Below are positions 26,532 through 35,583 of a stretch of DNA of 64,000 nt, in pieces; position 1 is the first letter of the stretch; every line of letters starts with the position of its first letter. A program made the translations under genes and the position numbers. The notes below the pieces were generated by a model that was given only the letters and a program-made list of their open reading frames with translations, had not been told where the DNA came from and did not search any database. Origin of the DNA: Halopseudomonas formosensis. GTDB lineage: Bacteria > Pseudomonadota > Gammaproteobacteria > Pseudomonadales > Pseudomonadaceae. The stretch lies in assembly GCF_900115905.1 (NCBI RefSeq), contig NZ_FOYD01000003.1:186001-250000 (forward strand), written 5' to 3'.

Positions 26532-27089
26532 ATGTCCACAGCGCCCAGCCCGCGGGAGCAGTTTCTGGTGATCAATGCCATGGGCCAGCAGACCACTGCC
26601 ATGGCGAGTACGCTGACCCGCCTGTGCATGGAACAGCGCTGTCTGATCGTCAGCAGCCGCATGACCCGCCACGGCACCTGCACTGCCCTGCTGCTGCAGG
26701 TCAGCGGCAACTGGGACGCCCTGGCCCGCCTCGAGACCCTGTTGCCCCCTATGGCCCGCAGGGAACACTGGACACTGTCCCTGCGCCGCAGCAATGCCCT
26801 CGAAGAACGCCCCTCGGCACTGCCCTACAACGTCTTTGTCACTGCCGCTCAGCGTCCGGAACTGATTGCCGAGCTGTGCACCTTCTTCCAGCATCTGGAA
26901 ATCGACATCGAGGAAATGCTCAGCTTCACCTATATGGCTCAGCACACCGGTACCCCGATGCTCAACCTGACGCTGACCATCGCCATTCCGGTCAAGACCC
27001 AGCTCAGCTGGCTGCGCGAGCAGTTTCTGGACTTCTGCGACGAACTCAACCTGGACGCCGTGATAGAACCCTGGCGTCCCCTTCACTGA
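26532..27089 (+). CDS. gcvR: Glycine cleavage system regulator GcvR-like ACT protein
   Basis: ACT-domain regulator of 185 aa with two tandem ACT domains (about residues 10-85 and 98-180). In enterics GcvR binds GcvA and represses the glycine cleavage operon when glycine is low. The ATG at 26532 has GAGGAG just upstream; an earlier in-frame ATG at 26451 lacks one. It is followed 20 bases later by bcp. Whether it acts on gcv genes here is inferred from family alone. Confidence 0.85.
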   Translation: MSTAPSPREQFLVINAMGQQTTAMASTLTRLCMEQRCLIVSSRMTRHGTCTALLLQVSGNWDALARLETLLPPMARREHWTLSLRRSNALEERPSALPYNVFVTAAQRPELIAELCTFFQHLEIDIEEMLSFTYMAQHTGTPMLNLTLTIAIPVKTQLSWLREQFLDFCDELNLDAVIEPWRPLH

Positions 27090-27109
27090 ACCCTAGCGAG
27101 GCTGTTTTC

Positions 27110-27577
27110 ATGAGTATCAAGGTGGACACCCCACTGCCGGACTTCACTGCACCCGCCACCAGCGGCGTCACAGTTACCCTGTCGGAACTGGCCGGCAAGA
27201 AGGTCGTGCTCTACTTCTACCCCAAGGACCATACCCCCGGCTGCACTACCGAGGGTCAGGACTTCCGCGACATGTACGAGCAGTTCCAGGCCGCCGATAC
27301 CCTGGTGTTCGGCATCTCCCGGGACAGCCTGCGCACCCATGAGAACTTCCGCGCCAAGCAGGGCTTCCCCTTCGAGCTGATCAGCGATGCTGATGAAACC
27401 CTGTGCCGCCTGTTCGATGTGATCCGCCAGAAGCAGCTGTATGGCAAGCAGTACGAAGGTATCGAACGCAGCACCTTCCTGATCGACCGCGAAGGCGTAC
27501 TGCGCCGCGAATGGCGCAAGGTCAAGGTCCCCGGCCATGTTGCCGAGGTGCTGGCCGCCGCCCAGGCGCTGGACTGA
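27110..27577 (+). CDS. bcp: Thiol peroxidase Bcp (PrxQ-type peroxiredoxin)
   Basis: Cytoplasmic peroxiredoxin of 155 aa reducing H2O2 and organic peroxides with thioredoxin. The peroxidatic Cys is in YPKDHTPGCTTEG. The position five residues later, where E. coli Bcp has its resolving Cys, is Gln, so this is a one-Cys or atypical type. It probably shares a transcript with gcvR. Confidence 0.95.
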   Translation: MSIKVDTPLPDFTAPATSGVTVTLSELAGKKVVLYFYPKDHTPGCTTEGQDFRDMYEQFQAADTLVFGISRDSLRTHENFRAKQGFPFELISDADETLCRLFDVIRQKQLYGKQYEGIERSTFLIDREGVLRREWRKVKVPGHVAEVLAAAQALD

Positions 27578-27654
27578 ACCAGCTTCCCGGCAGCATGCCG
27601 GACGGGGTGGTGCCCGCACCCTGCAGCGGTGCGAGCACCATCTGCCTCCATCAC

Positions 27655-27903
27655 TCAGGCCTTGCGCAACCAGTAATGGAACTCCCCTTCCCTTTCCTCA
27701 GCCTGTAACAACTCGTGTCCGGCCAGCTCGGCAAAGCGGGCGATGTCCCGCTGCGAACCGGCATCGGTAGCCACCAGATACAGCAACTGCCCGCTCTGCA
27801 TGCCATTGAGTGCCACCTTGGCCCGCAACAACGGCAGCGGACAGGCCAGCCCCCGGGCGTCCAGACACTGGTCAGGCTGCAATTCACTTTTTTCATCAAA
27901 CAT
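27655..27903 (-). CDS. TusA-family sulfurtransferase
   Basis: Small protein of 82 aa with the TusA signature LDARGLACPLPLLRAKVAL; the Cys of CPxP is the sulfur carrier. ATG at 27903 is preferred over upstream frames. It is divergent from the M48 protease gene. The equivalent in P. aeruginosa (PA1006) has been linked to molybdenum-cofactor maturation and nitrate respiration; the same role here is inference from position and family. Confidence 0.88.
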   Translation of the reverse strand: MFDEKSELQPDQCLDARGLACPLPLLRAKVALNGMQSGQLLYLVATDAGSQRDIARFAELAGHELLQAEEREGEFHYWLRKA

Positions 27904-27984
27904 GCGTACACTCCAGATCAAGCCGCGAGTATAACCCTGCGACGCGCCACCCGCTGCGGCACATCCTGAACCACGAGTGAGTCC

Positions 27985-29442
27985 ATGCGATTGATCAACG
28001 CCGTCAGAGCCCCCGCCCGAATCCTGCTGTTCTCCCTGATGACAGCGGTAGCCATGCCCCTGACCGCCAACGAGTTCAATCTGCCCTCCCTCGGCGACAC
28101 CAGTTCCTCAATCATGTCCCGCGAGCAGGAATACCAGCTCGGCCGGGCCTGGCTGTCCATGCTGCGCGGCTCGGTACGTACTCTTGAGGATCCGCTGCTC
28201 AAGGACTACGTCGAACGCCATGTCATGGGGCTGGCCGAAACCAGTCAGCTGGAGGACCGGCGCCTGACCTTCGTTACCCTGGACAGCCCCCAGCTCAACG
28301 CCTTTGCCGCACCGGGCGGCATCATCGGGGTCAACGGCGGGCTGTTCCTGCATGCCCATAGCGAAGCCGAGTTCGCTTCGGTCATGGCCCACGAACTGGC
28401 TCACCTGTCCCAGCGTCATTTCGCCCGCGGTCTGCAGCACCAGCAGCAGAACCGCATACCGCTGATGACCGCCATGCTGGCCAGCATCATCCTCGCTGCC
28501 AGTGGTGGCGGCGATGCCGGCTTCGCTGCCCTGGCCTCGACCCAGGCCGCCGCCATTCAGGAACAGCGCCGGTTCTCGAGGCAGAACGAACAGGAGGCCG
28601 ACCGCATCGGCCTGCTGAACCTCAAAGGCGCAGGCTATGATCCCAATGCCATGCCGGACATGTTCGAGCGTCTGGCCAGACTCAGCCGCTTCAGCCGTAC
28701 CCCGCCGGAATTCCTGCTGACCCACCCGGTCAACCAGTCGCGGATCGCCGACTCGCGCAACCGCGCAGGCCAGCTCAGCGGCGATGGCCGCCGTGACAGT
28801 CTCTACTACCAGATGATGCGTGCCCGGGTGCAGCTGTTCTATGAAGAAAGCCCCGGGCTGGCTGCCCAACGCTTCCGTGCCCTGCTGGACCAGCATGAAG
28901 GCGAGCACTCTGCCGCCCGCTATGGTCTGGCCCTGGCCCTGATCCGCAGCGGCCAGCAGGCCGAGGCGGAAACCGAGCTGCAGACGCTGCTGGCCGAGCA
29001 CCCCGACAACATTGCCGTGCAGCTGGCCCAGGTCGAGCTGGACGGCAGTCGCAACCGCCTGGACCAGGCCCTGACCCGCCTTGATCAGCTGCTGGCAATG
29101 CAACCGGACAACTATCCGCTGCTGGAGGCCAAGGCCAACATGCTGCTGCGCAAGCAGGATTACCGCGGCGCCGAGCAGGTTACCGACCGCCTGGCACGCC
29201 TGCGCAGTGACGACCCGGACGTCTGGTATCTGGTGTCGGAAGCCCGCGGGCTGGCCGGCAACATTCTCGGCGTGCACCAGGCCCGGGCGGAATACTTCAT
29301 GCTTGCCGGGGATCTGGATCAGGCCGACGAGCAGCTGGATCAGGCGCTCAAGCGCGCAGGCGACAACTTCGTCGTCACCTCGCGGATCAATGCCCGCAAG
29401 GACGAAGTCGCCCGTCGCCGGGAAATCATCAAGAGTTTCTGA
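27985..29442 (+). CDS. M48-family periplasmic metalloprotease/chaperone, BepA-like
   Basis: Protein of 485 aa with a signal peptide (ending MPLTANE), an M48 peptidase domain and a C-terminal TPR region (about 300-470). The zinc motif HELAH is at residues 136-140 and the third ligand Glu is in NEQEADRIGL. In E. coli the homologue BepA degrades or helps fold stalled outer-membrane proteins such as LptD. A location next to the TusA-like gene and nadA matches P. aeruginosa (PA1005). Confidence 0.92.
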   Translation: MRLINAVRAPARILLFSLMTAVAMPLTANEFNLPSLGDTSSSIMSREQEYQLGRAWLSMLRGSVRTLEDPLLKDYVERHVMGLAETSQLEDRRLTFVTLDSPQLNAFAAPGGIIGVNGGLFLHAHSEAEFASVMAHELAHLSQRHFARGLQHQQQNRIPLMTAMLASIILAASGGGDAGFAALASTQAAAIQEQRRFSRQNEQEADRIGLLNLKGAGYDPNAMPDMFERLARLSRFSRTPPEFLLTHPVNQSRIADSRNRAGQLSGDGRRDSLYYQMMRARVQLFYEESPGLAAQRFRALLDQHEGEHSAARYGLALALIRSGQQAEAETELQTLLAEHPDNIAVQLAQVELDGSRNRLDQALTRLDQLLAMQPDNYPLLEAKANMLLRKQDYRGAEQVTDRLARLRSDDPDVWYLVSEARGLAGNILGVHQARAEYFMLAGDLDQADEQLDQALKRAGDNFVVTSRINARKDEVARRREIIKSF

Positions 29443-29457
29443 GTCTGCATGGCGAGT

Positions 29458-29483
29458 CTGACCGGGACCCTGGTCCCGGCCAG
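29458..29483. terminator. Hairpin between convergent bepA-like and nadA genes
   Basis: Inverted repeat CTGACCGGGACC/GGTCCCGGCCAG with one mismatch, placed between two convergent genes. No T-tract, so a bidirectional Rho-type or structural terminator is inferred. Confidence 0.5.
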
Positions 29484-29493
29484 ATGCCACCCA

Positions 29494-30534
29494 TCAGCGG
29501 TTGAGGTTGGCGGTGAAGTCCAGCATGCGCTGCAGCGGACGTACCGCCGCCGGGATCAGCTCCTCGGGCACCAGGATCTCGTTGGTGCCCTGCTCCAGGC
29601 TCTGCAGCAGACGCGGCAGGGTGTTCATCGCCATCCACGGACAATTGGCGCAGCTGCGGCAGGTGGCGCCGTCGCCGGCGGTGGGTGCATCGATGAGTCG
29701 ACGATCCGGAGCGGCCTGCTGCATCTTGTAGAAGATGCCCTTGTCGGTGGCCACGATGAAGGTCGGGTTGGGCAGTTCCTGGGTAGCCCTGATCAGCTGG
29801 CTGGTGGAGCCGACCACATCGGCCAGTTCCACCACCGACGCCGGCGATTCCGGGTGCACCAGTACCGCGGCCTCCGGATAGACTGCCTTCAGGTCCAGCA
29901 GGGCCTTGGCCTTGAATTCCTCGTGGACGATGCAGGCACCGTCCCACAGCAGCATGTCGGCGCCGGTCTGGCGCTGGATGTAGTCACCCAGGTGCTTGTC
30001 CGGTGCCCAGAGGATCTTCTCGCCCTTGTCCATCAGGCTCTCGACGATCGGCAGTGCGCAGCTGGAGGTCACCACCCAGTCGGCACGGGCTTTCACCGCT
30101 GCCGAGGTATTGGCGTAGACCACCACGGTACGATCCGGGTGCTGATCGCAGAACGCGGAGAACTCATCGGCCGGGCAACCCAGATCCAGTGAGCAGGTGG
30201 CGTCGAGCGTCGGCATCAGCACGCGCTTTTCGGGGCTGAGGATCTTCGCCGTCTCGCCCATGAAGCGCACGCCGGCCACAACCAGGGTGCTGGCCGGGTG
30301 GTTCTTGCCGAACCGGGCCATTTCCAGAGAATCGGACACGCAGCCACCGGTTTCCTCTGCCAGCTCCTGCAGCAGCGGATCAGTGTAATAGTGCGCAACC
30401 AGCACGGCATCGTGCGCCTTGAGCGCAGCCGCGATGCGAGCCTTGTAATCCGCCTTTTCCTGATCGGTCAGCGGAGCCGGCTCTTTGGCCGCCAGATGGG
30501 CCTGCACCAGCAGCCTTTCGGAAATCTGAGACAT
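29494..30534 (-). CDS. nadA: Quinolinate synthase A
   Basis: [4Fe-4S] enzyme of 346 aa condensing iminoaspartate and dihydroxyacetone phosphate to quinolinate in NAD synthesis. Conserved pieces are [19 protein letters not shown], the cluster cysteines in [15 protein letters not shown] and [10 protein letters not shown], and the HPESPA block. GGAGGGG lies upstream of the ATG. It is a single-gene unit, divergent from the Yip1-like gene. Confidence 0.96.
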   Translation of the reverse strand: MSQISERLLVQAHLAAKEPAPLTDQEKADYKARIAAALKAHDAVLVAHYYTDPLLQELAEETGGCVSDSLEMARFGKNHPASTLVVAGVRFMGETAKILSPEKRVLMPTLDATCSLDLGCPADEFSAFCDQHPDRTVVVYANTSAAVKARADWVVTSSCALPIVESLMDKGEKILWAPDKHLGDYIQRQTGADMLLWDGACIVHEEFKAKALLDLKAVYPEAAVLVHPESPASVVELADVVGSTSQLIRATQELPNPTFIVATDKGIFYKMQQAAPDRRLIDAPTAGDGATCRSCANCPWMAMNTLPRLLQSLEQGTNEILVPEELIPAAVRPLQRMLDFTANLNR

Positions 30535-30672
30535 CTAACAACCCCTCCGGGAACACAGACCGACATCATACCACGAGCCACAGGTTCTACCGATCCCGCC
30601 GGCAAGCCAACCGGAACTATCCCCAGGGGCTCCAGTCAAGAAGTACAAGGTCACCGGAAAAAGGCATATACC

Positions 30673-31314
30673 ATGTTCAGACATGTACCAGGTCTATTCT
30701 ACGCCCCCCGCAGAACCTGGACCCATATCCATGACGATATAGAGCGTCGGCCCTGGGCCTTTCTCCCGCTGCTGCTGATCGGATCCCTGATTCCCGCCCT
30801 GAGCACCTGGTATGGGGGCACCAACGTCGGCTGGGAACTGTTCGGCTCCGAGGATCGCCGCTTTCTCACCAGCCAGAGTGGTGCACTACTGGGCGTAGCG
30901 GTCTGGCTGGCTTTTGTCACCAACGCCGTCATCATGGGTTATATAGTGCGCTGGGTACTGTTCCGTACGCCCCATCGCCCGCCCGCTTCCCATGGCATCG
31001 CCTTCGCTACCTTCCTGTCGATGCCCTTCATGCTCGGTGGCCTGGCCGCTCTGTATCCCGAACGCTGGCTGCTGCTGCCGGTCTTCGGCCTGGTGGGTTT
31101 CTTCTCTATAGTGCAGCTGTACTTCGGCCTGCCCCATTTCATGCGCCTGGCGCAGGACAAGGCCTATTTCTACGGCGCCTGCATCATAGGCGCAGGCATG
31201 CTGGCCATGGTCAGCGTCGGGGTGTTCTACATGGAAAGCTGGAGAGCGGTCTCGCCGCCGGGCGAATACCAGGATATCGAGGAGCGCCAACTGGACCCCG
31301 GCCTTATTCCCTGA
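30673..31314 (+). CDS. Yip1-family inner-membrane protein
   Basis: Protein of 213 aa with five or six hydrophobic segments and the Yip1 pattern: an N-terminal amphipathic region (LFYAPRRTWTHIHDD) followed by WAFLPLLLIGSLIPALSTWYG and three more helices. Function is unknown in bacteria. The upstream region to nadA carries both divergent promoters. The end overlaps the remnant of topoisomerase IB by 11 bases. Confidence 0.75.
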   Translation: MFRHVPGLFYAPRRTWTHIHDDIERRPWAFLPLLLIGSLIPALSTWYGGTNVGWELFGSEDRRFLTSQSGALLGVAVWLAFVTNAVIMGYIVRWVLFRTPHRPPASHGIAFATFLSMPFMLGGLAALYPERWLLLPVFGLVGFFSIVQLYFGLPHFMRLAQDKAYFYGACIIGAGMLAMVSVGVFYMESWRAVSPPGEYQDIEERQLDPGLIP

Positions 31315-31812
31315 GTTTGCCGTCCAGGCTGTAGTGCTGCAGAAAGCTCAACAGGTCCACCTCTTCGGGCTTGAGCCAGCGGCGTCTGGCCCGACCGGTG
31401 CTCCATCTCACCCGATCCAGCCCCGCCTCCAGGAAGGCATCCAGAATCGCGGGATGGATATAGCATTTGCGACAGACCGAGGGCGTGTTGCCCAGGCGCT
31501 TTGCCACATCCTTCACCGTATCCACCACTGCCTGCCGGCTGGGCTCGCAGCCCTCGGCCAGGCATTGCCGCAGGGCTGCCAGAGCCAGCGTGCTGCCGGG
31601 GGGCAGATCCAGACGTCACGATAAGCCGGGGGAATGGCCAGGGCATTGATGCGCCGGATGGTTTCCGGGTCGCGTATGCGTTTGCCCTGCTGGTCGAAAT
31701 AGGCGGGTTTGTCGTTGAGGATCCGCCGGGAATAACCCGGCGAGTCGTCACTGACGTAATGTAAAGCCGGCGGACAACCGGGAGCGGGCTCGACAACTGA
31801 CGCCGGCTTCAT
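31304..31812 (-). pseudogene. DNA topoisomerase IB remnant with internal deletion
   Basis: The N-terminal frame (start 31812) encodes about 70 residues of the poxvirus-type topoisomerase IB amino end (LHYVSDDSPGYSRR, INALAIPPAYRDVWICP). Near 31596-31602, in a run of C, the homology jumps to the C-terminal domain in another frame (STLALAALRQCLAEG, VCRKCYIHPAILDAFLEAG, stop at 31304). The middle, with the catalytic Arg/Lys residues, is missing, so about half of a usual 330-350 residue enzyme is gone. The active-site Tyr region (RKCYIHP) remains but cannot act alone. Confidence 0.85.
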
Positions 31813-31823
31813 GGGTCAGTGCA

Positions 31824-32282
31824 TCAGCTGCGGGCGCGTTCGGCGTCGCGCAGCATCTTCACCTGGTCATGGTTGCGCAGTACGCCGTCGTACTGACGCT
31901 GCACCACCTGGCGGATGTCTTCCGGCAGAGCCTTTTCCAGGGCCTTGTGGTAGCTGCGCTTGGCGACATCTTCGCCGCGCTCGCACTCGTTCAGAATGGC
32001 CTCATCGTCCTTGCCGGTGATGGCCGACTTGAGATCTACCCAGCGGCGATGCAGGTCGCCAGCCATGCTGGTGCTGTCCTCGGGGTTGCCACCCAGACGG
32101 ATGACAATGGCCTGTAGTTCCTGAGCGGCCTGGGCGCATTCGCCGGCACGCTGGTTGAACAGCGTTTTCAGCTCGGGACGGGTAATGTCCTCGGCGCAGA
32201 CACGAAAGCCCTTTTCACCATCCTTGCAGGTTTCGATCAGATCATTGAGGGTGGAAATCACTTCTTTGGTATCTAAGGTCAT
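31824..32282 (-). CDS. PA2169-family four-helix-bundle protein (DUF2383)
   Basis: Protein of 152 aa, ferritin-like helical bundle (VISTLNDLIETCKDGEKGF, then alternating helices with DLHRRWVDLKSAITGKDD). The family is common beside stress genes in pseudomonads and has no proven function. ATG at 32282 has AGGAG eight bases upstream. It is intact although its neighbours (topoisomerase IB, hemerythrin) are decayed. Confidence 0.82.
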   Translation of the reverse strand: MTLDTKEVISTLNDLIETCKDGEKGFRVCAEDITRPELKTLFNQRAGECAQAAQELQAIVIRLGGNPEDSTSMAGDLHRRWVDLKSAITGKDDEAILNECERGEDVAKRSYHKALEKALPEDIRQVVQRQYDGVLRNHDQVKMLRDAERARS

Positions 32283-32398
32283 GAAGTTGCTCCTGCTCAT
32301 TCAGCAAGTGAGTGGTACAACAAATGACCGGGCCGTTTGGGTAGTGGTTCAACCAGTTTTAACGCAGCACCTCGACCGGCAGATAATCTGAACGCCCC

Positions 32399-32674
32399 GT
32401 GAGGCGAGCCGTCCAACAGATGTACCACGAGGCCAAGCAAGAACACCGCGCTGTGGACTCCCTGGTACTGCCTGATCTTCTGAATACCGATCCGGGTTCC
32501 CTGGAATTCGCCGGCAGAATCAAGGTGCTCAAGGAGCTGGTGGAGCACCACATCGAGGAGGAGGAAGAGGAAATGTTCAAGGATGCGCAGGAGTTGCTGA
32601 GTGCGGAGCAGCTCGAGGAACTTGGCGAACAGATGAAGCAGAAAAAACTCAAGCTGATGAAGAGAGCTGCCTGA
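32399..32674 (+). pseudogene. Hemerythrin HHE-domain protein, N-terminally truncated
   Basis: Ninety-one residues match the second half of an HHE hemerythrin-like protein: MYHEAKQEHRAVDSLVLPDL, DPGSLEFAGRIKVLKELVEH, HIEEEEEEMF. The first helix pair with its iron-binding His residues is missing, and no ribosome site precedes the ATG at 32399. The 117 bases upstream show no coding remnant. A short expressed protein is possible, but loss of the 5' end is more likely. Confidence 0.6.
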
Positions 32675-32715
32675 TCATCGAAAGGGAGTAAAGCAGAGGA
32701 TAACGTGGGGGAAAA

Positions 32716-32791
32716 TGGTGGGTCGTGCAGGATTCGAACCTGCGACCAATTGGTTAAAAGCCAACTGCTCTACCAACTGAGCTAACGACCC
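32716..32791 (-). tRNA. tRNA-Lys (anticodon TTT)
   Basis: Seventy-six bases on the minus strand, GGGTCGTTAGCTCAGTTGG to encoded CCA. The anticodon loop CTTTTAA gives UUU. Acceptor stem GGGTCGT pairs with ACGACCC and the T arm has GGTTCGAATCC. It lies downstream of cpoB, the position seen at the tol-pal locus of P. aeruginosa. Confidence 0.97.
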
Positions 32792-32917
32792 GTTGAATGC
32801 GCGATATCTTACTGATTCAGATGGAAAATTCAAGAAGTTTTTTCAATTTTTTCAATCGCTGGCCGCTCACGCGGTGGCCGGCACCCATCTGCACTGGTAC
32901 GCCCCGCTGACGCCTGC

Positions 32918-33718
32918 TCAGAGTGCGTTGAGGTCCCGCCGGGCGAGCTGTGCGGCTGAGGAATTGCCGTGCTTGCTGAGTACTTCCTGGTACAGCTGTG
33001 CAGCCTTGTCTCGATTGCCCAGACGACGTTCAACATCGGCAAGCTTGTAGAGAGCGTCGGCCTCCTTGCGGTGGCCGGGGTACTGGCTGATTACCAAGGC
33101 GAAGGCCTTGCCGGCGTTGTCCAGATCGTTCTGCGCCAGATAGACCTCACCCAGCCAGTATTGGGCATTGCCCGCATAATCGCTCTGCGGGTAACGACGC
33201 AGGAAGGCATTGAATGCCATCTCGGCCTTTTCGAAATCACGCAGCCGCACCTGCTCGAACGCGGCTTCGTAGAGCAACTTCTCGCGCTCCGGATCGGCTT
33301 CTGCCGGCGGCGTGTTGCTGGTCTGATTCTGGGTGGAAGGCGTTACCGGGGCCAGGCCCGGGGATGCAGAACCACTGTCGCCGGAAGGCGCCGGTGATCC
33401 CGCGGAAAGTGCAGAAAGTCGGCGATCAATATCCTGATAGCGATCAAGCTGATCCTGTTCCAACTTCTTGAGGCGATACTCCTGCTCTTCGAGCAGGCCA
33501 CGCAGCATGGATACTTCCTGCTGCATCTGATCCAGCTGAAGCAGAAGCTGGCCCTCTGCCGAGAGGCCAGCCGAGGCAGAACGGGTATCAGGCAGACGCG
33601 GAGCCTGTTGCTGCGGATAGTAGCCGGTGTTACCCGACCCTTCCATCACCGGTACTTGAGCCAGAGCCGCGACCGGCAACAGCAGACAACCCAGCGTGAA
33701 TCCCTGATACCCTTTCAT
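32918..33718 (-). CDS. cpoB: Cell division coordinator CpoB (YbgF)
   Basis: Periplasmic protein of 266 aa that links peptidoglycan synthesis with Tol-Pal constriction. Signal peptide ends VAALAQ. A coiled coil at about residues 55-100 (LLLQLDQMQQEVSMLRGLLE) mediates trimerisation. A Pro/Ser-rich linker and TPR repeats follow (EAAFEQVRLRDFEKAEMAF, YAGNAQYWLGEVYLAQ). Last gene of the tol-pal operon, 15 bases after pal. Confidence 0.93.
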   Translation of the reverse strand: MKGYQGFTLGCLLLPVAALAQVPVMEGSGNTGYYPQQQAPRLPDTRSASAGLSAEGQLLLQLDQMQQEVSMLRGLLEEQEYRLKKLEQDQLDRYQDIDRRLSALSAGSPAPSGDSGSASPGLAPVTPSTQNQTSNTPPAEADPEREKLLYEAAFEQVRLRDFEKAEMAFNAFLRRYPQSDYAGNAQYWLGEVYLAQNDLDNAGKAFALVISQYPGHRKEADALYKLADVERRLGNRDKAAQLYQEVLSKHGNSSAAQLARRDLNAL

Positions 33719-33733
33719 GTGACCTCTTACTGC

Positions 33734-34237
33734 TTACTTGCGCAATTCAACGCGACGGTTCTGAGCCCATGCTTCTTCGGTGGAGCCAACAACAGCCGGC
33801 TTCTCTTCACCGTAGGAGACCAGCTCGAGCTGGGCCGGGGACACGCCCTGCAGAACCAGGTAGCGCTGAACGGCAGCGGCACGACGCTCGCCCAGAGCCA
33901 TGTTGTACTCACGGGTGCCACGCTCGTCGGTGTGACCTTCCAGAACAACGCGGTTGCCCTGAGCTTTCAGGTCCTTGGCGTGAACGTCCAGAGCGCGCAT
34001 GGCTTCCGGCTTCAGGTCGGAGCTGTCGAACTCGAAGTAGAAGGTGGTGATGGCGCGCAGAGCGGCTTCTTCGCTGCTCAGGCCACTGTCAGCACCGGTG
34101 GTAGCGCCAGCGCCGTAACCGGCGTTCGGGTCTACCGCGCCGGTACCGGCAGCGTCACCACCCTTGGAGGAACAACCAACCACAACGCCGAAAGCGACAA
34201 CCAGAGCTGCCAATTTGCCGAACTTGATAACTTCCAT
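33734..34237 (-). CDS. pal: Peptidoglycan-associated lipoprotein Pal (OprL)
   Basis: Outer-membrane lipoprotein of 167 aa. Lipobox VVGC with Cys at residue 22; OmpA-like peptidoglycan-binding domain from about residue 60 ([40 protein letters not shown]). Very close to Pseudomonas OprL. The ATG at 34237 is chosen because GGAG lies six bases upstream; an adjacent ATG at 34240 is also possible. Forms the Tol-Pal envelope bridge with TolB. Confidence 0.95.
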   Translation of the reverse strand: MEVIKFGKLAALVVAFGVVVGCSSKGGDAAGTGAVDPNAGYGAGATTGADSGLSSEEAALRAITTFYFEFDSSDLKPEAMRALDVHAKDLKAQGNRVVLEGHTDERGTREYNMALGERRAAAVQRYLVLQGVSPAQLELVSYGEEKPAVVGSTEEAWAQNRRVELRK

Positions 34238-34281
34238 CATAGACTCCTGATAAACCCCAAGTGGTTTAGTGTTGGTATACC

Positions 34282-35583
34282 CTATGGCAGGTATGGGGAC
34301 CATGATGGTACGCGCAGGTCTGTGAACTTCGTCGGAATCTCCGACCGTGCACGACCATTGGTCGAAACCAGCATAAGTACACCCCGCCCCTGTTGACGGG
34401 TAGCGTAAATTAACATAGTGCCGTTGGGTGCGACAGTAGGAGACTCATCCAACGACGTTTCTGTTAATACTTTCAGATTGCCTCTTTCCAGATCCTGTGT
34501 AGCGATGTGGAAATTCCTGTAGCCATCCTGGCGATGGACCATGACCATAGTCCGACCATCCACTGAGAGTTTGGCATTGGCATTATAGTTGCCCACAAAA
34601 GTCAGACGTTCTGTGGAGCCACTATTCAGGTTCTGTTTATAAATCTGGGGACGCCCGCCCCGGTCAGATGTAAAGATCAGGGTATTGTTGTCCATCCATG
34701 TGGGCTCGGTGTCGATCCCGTAATGGTTGGTCACCCGACGCATCTGCTTGCTGTCCAGATCCATGACGTAGATTTCGGGATTTCCGTCACGGGACAATAC
34801 AAAGGCCAGTCGCTTGCCATCAGGCGACCAGGCCGGCGCACCATTAAGTCCTTCAAAACTGGTTATCCGTTCCCGGCGACCGGTCTGAACATAGTGAACA
34901 TATATTTCCGGACGCCGCGACTCGAAGGATACATAGGCAATCCGCTGCCCGTCCGGTGCATAGGACGGAGACAATATCGGCTCCCGCGATTGCAGAAGAG
35001 TAACCGCTCGAGCACCGTCATAATCCGAATGCTGCAAAGTATAGCGGATATTATCGGCGGAGAAACGCTCCGCCGCCACATATAACAACTTGGTGCTGAA
35101 CGCACCCTTGATGCCGGTTATATGTTCGAATACCTCGTCACTCAATTTGTGCGCGATATCCCGCAGCTGGTTCTGACCACCACTTACTGTGCGTGACAGT
35201 ATCACCTGTTCCCGCGGCACGCTGTACAGATGATATTGCAGCTGATAGCCCGAGCCCGTGGCCGTTACCTGGCCTGCCAGCACATATTCGACACCCAGCA
35301 TCTTCCAGTCACGGGGAAAGATTTCCTCGGCACGGGTGGGATAGCTGAGCATGTTCTCGCGGGCGAAGGGGGCGAACATGCCGCTGTTACGCAGGTTGTT
35401 GGCGGTGATCTGCGCCATGTCCTCGGCCAGCGGAGACGCCCCCTGCCAACCGAAGGGCACCACGGCAATCGGTGTAGCCCGGTCGCTGCCCCGGGTAATC
35501 TCGATGGCTTCCTGAGCCAGTGCGACCTGTGCCATCAACAGCATGGCAGCGCAGGCCAGCCAGTACTTCAATGAATTCATCAA
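34282..35583 (-). CDS. tolB: Tol-Pal system beta-propeller protein TolB
   Basis: Periplasmic protein of 433 aa that cycles between TolA and Pal. Signal peptide ends VALAQE; the N-terminal domain (about 25-165) is followed by a six-bladed propeller ([41 protein letters not shown]). The start overlaps the tolA stop. Base composition differs from the neighbours: 34501-34680 contains 90 G/C in 180 bases, while ordinary genes here are well above 60%. Confidence 0.95.
   Translation of the reverse strand: MMNSLKYWLACAAMLLMAQVALAQEAIEITRGSDRATPIAVVPFGWQGASPLAEDMAQITANNLRNSGMFAPFARENMLSYPTRAEEIFPRDWKMLGVEYVLAGQVTATGSGYQLQYHLYSVPREQVILSRTVSGGQNQLRDIAHKLSDEVFEHITGIKGAFSTKLLYVAAERFSADNIRYTLQHSDYDGARAVTLLQSREPILSPSYAPDGQRIAYVSFESRRPEIYVHYVQTGRRERITSFEGLNGAPAWSPDGKRLAFVLSRDGNPEIYVMDLDSKQMRRVTNHYGIDTEPTWMDNNTLIFTSDRGGRPQIYKQNLNSGSTERLTFVGNYNANAKLSVDGRTMVMVHRQDGYRNFHIATQDLERGNLKVLTETSLDESPTVAPNGTMLIYATRQQGRGVLMLVSTNGRARSEIPTKFTDLRVPSWSPYLP

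Noticed and set aside
31304-31528. Separate 74-residue gene
   Set aside because: It is the C-terminal domain of the broken topoisomerase IB, and its homology continues upstream past the apparent GTG start.
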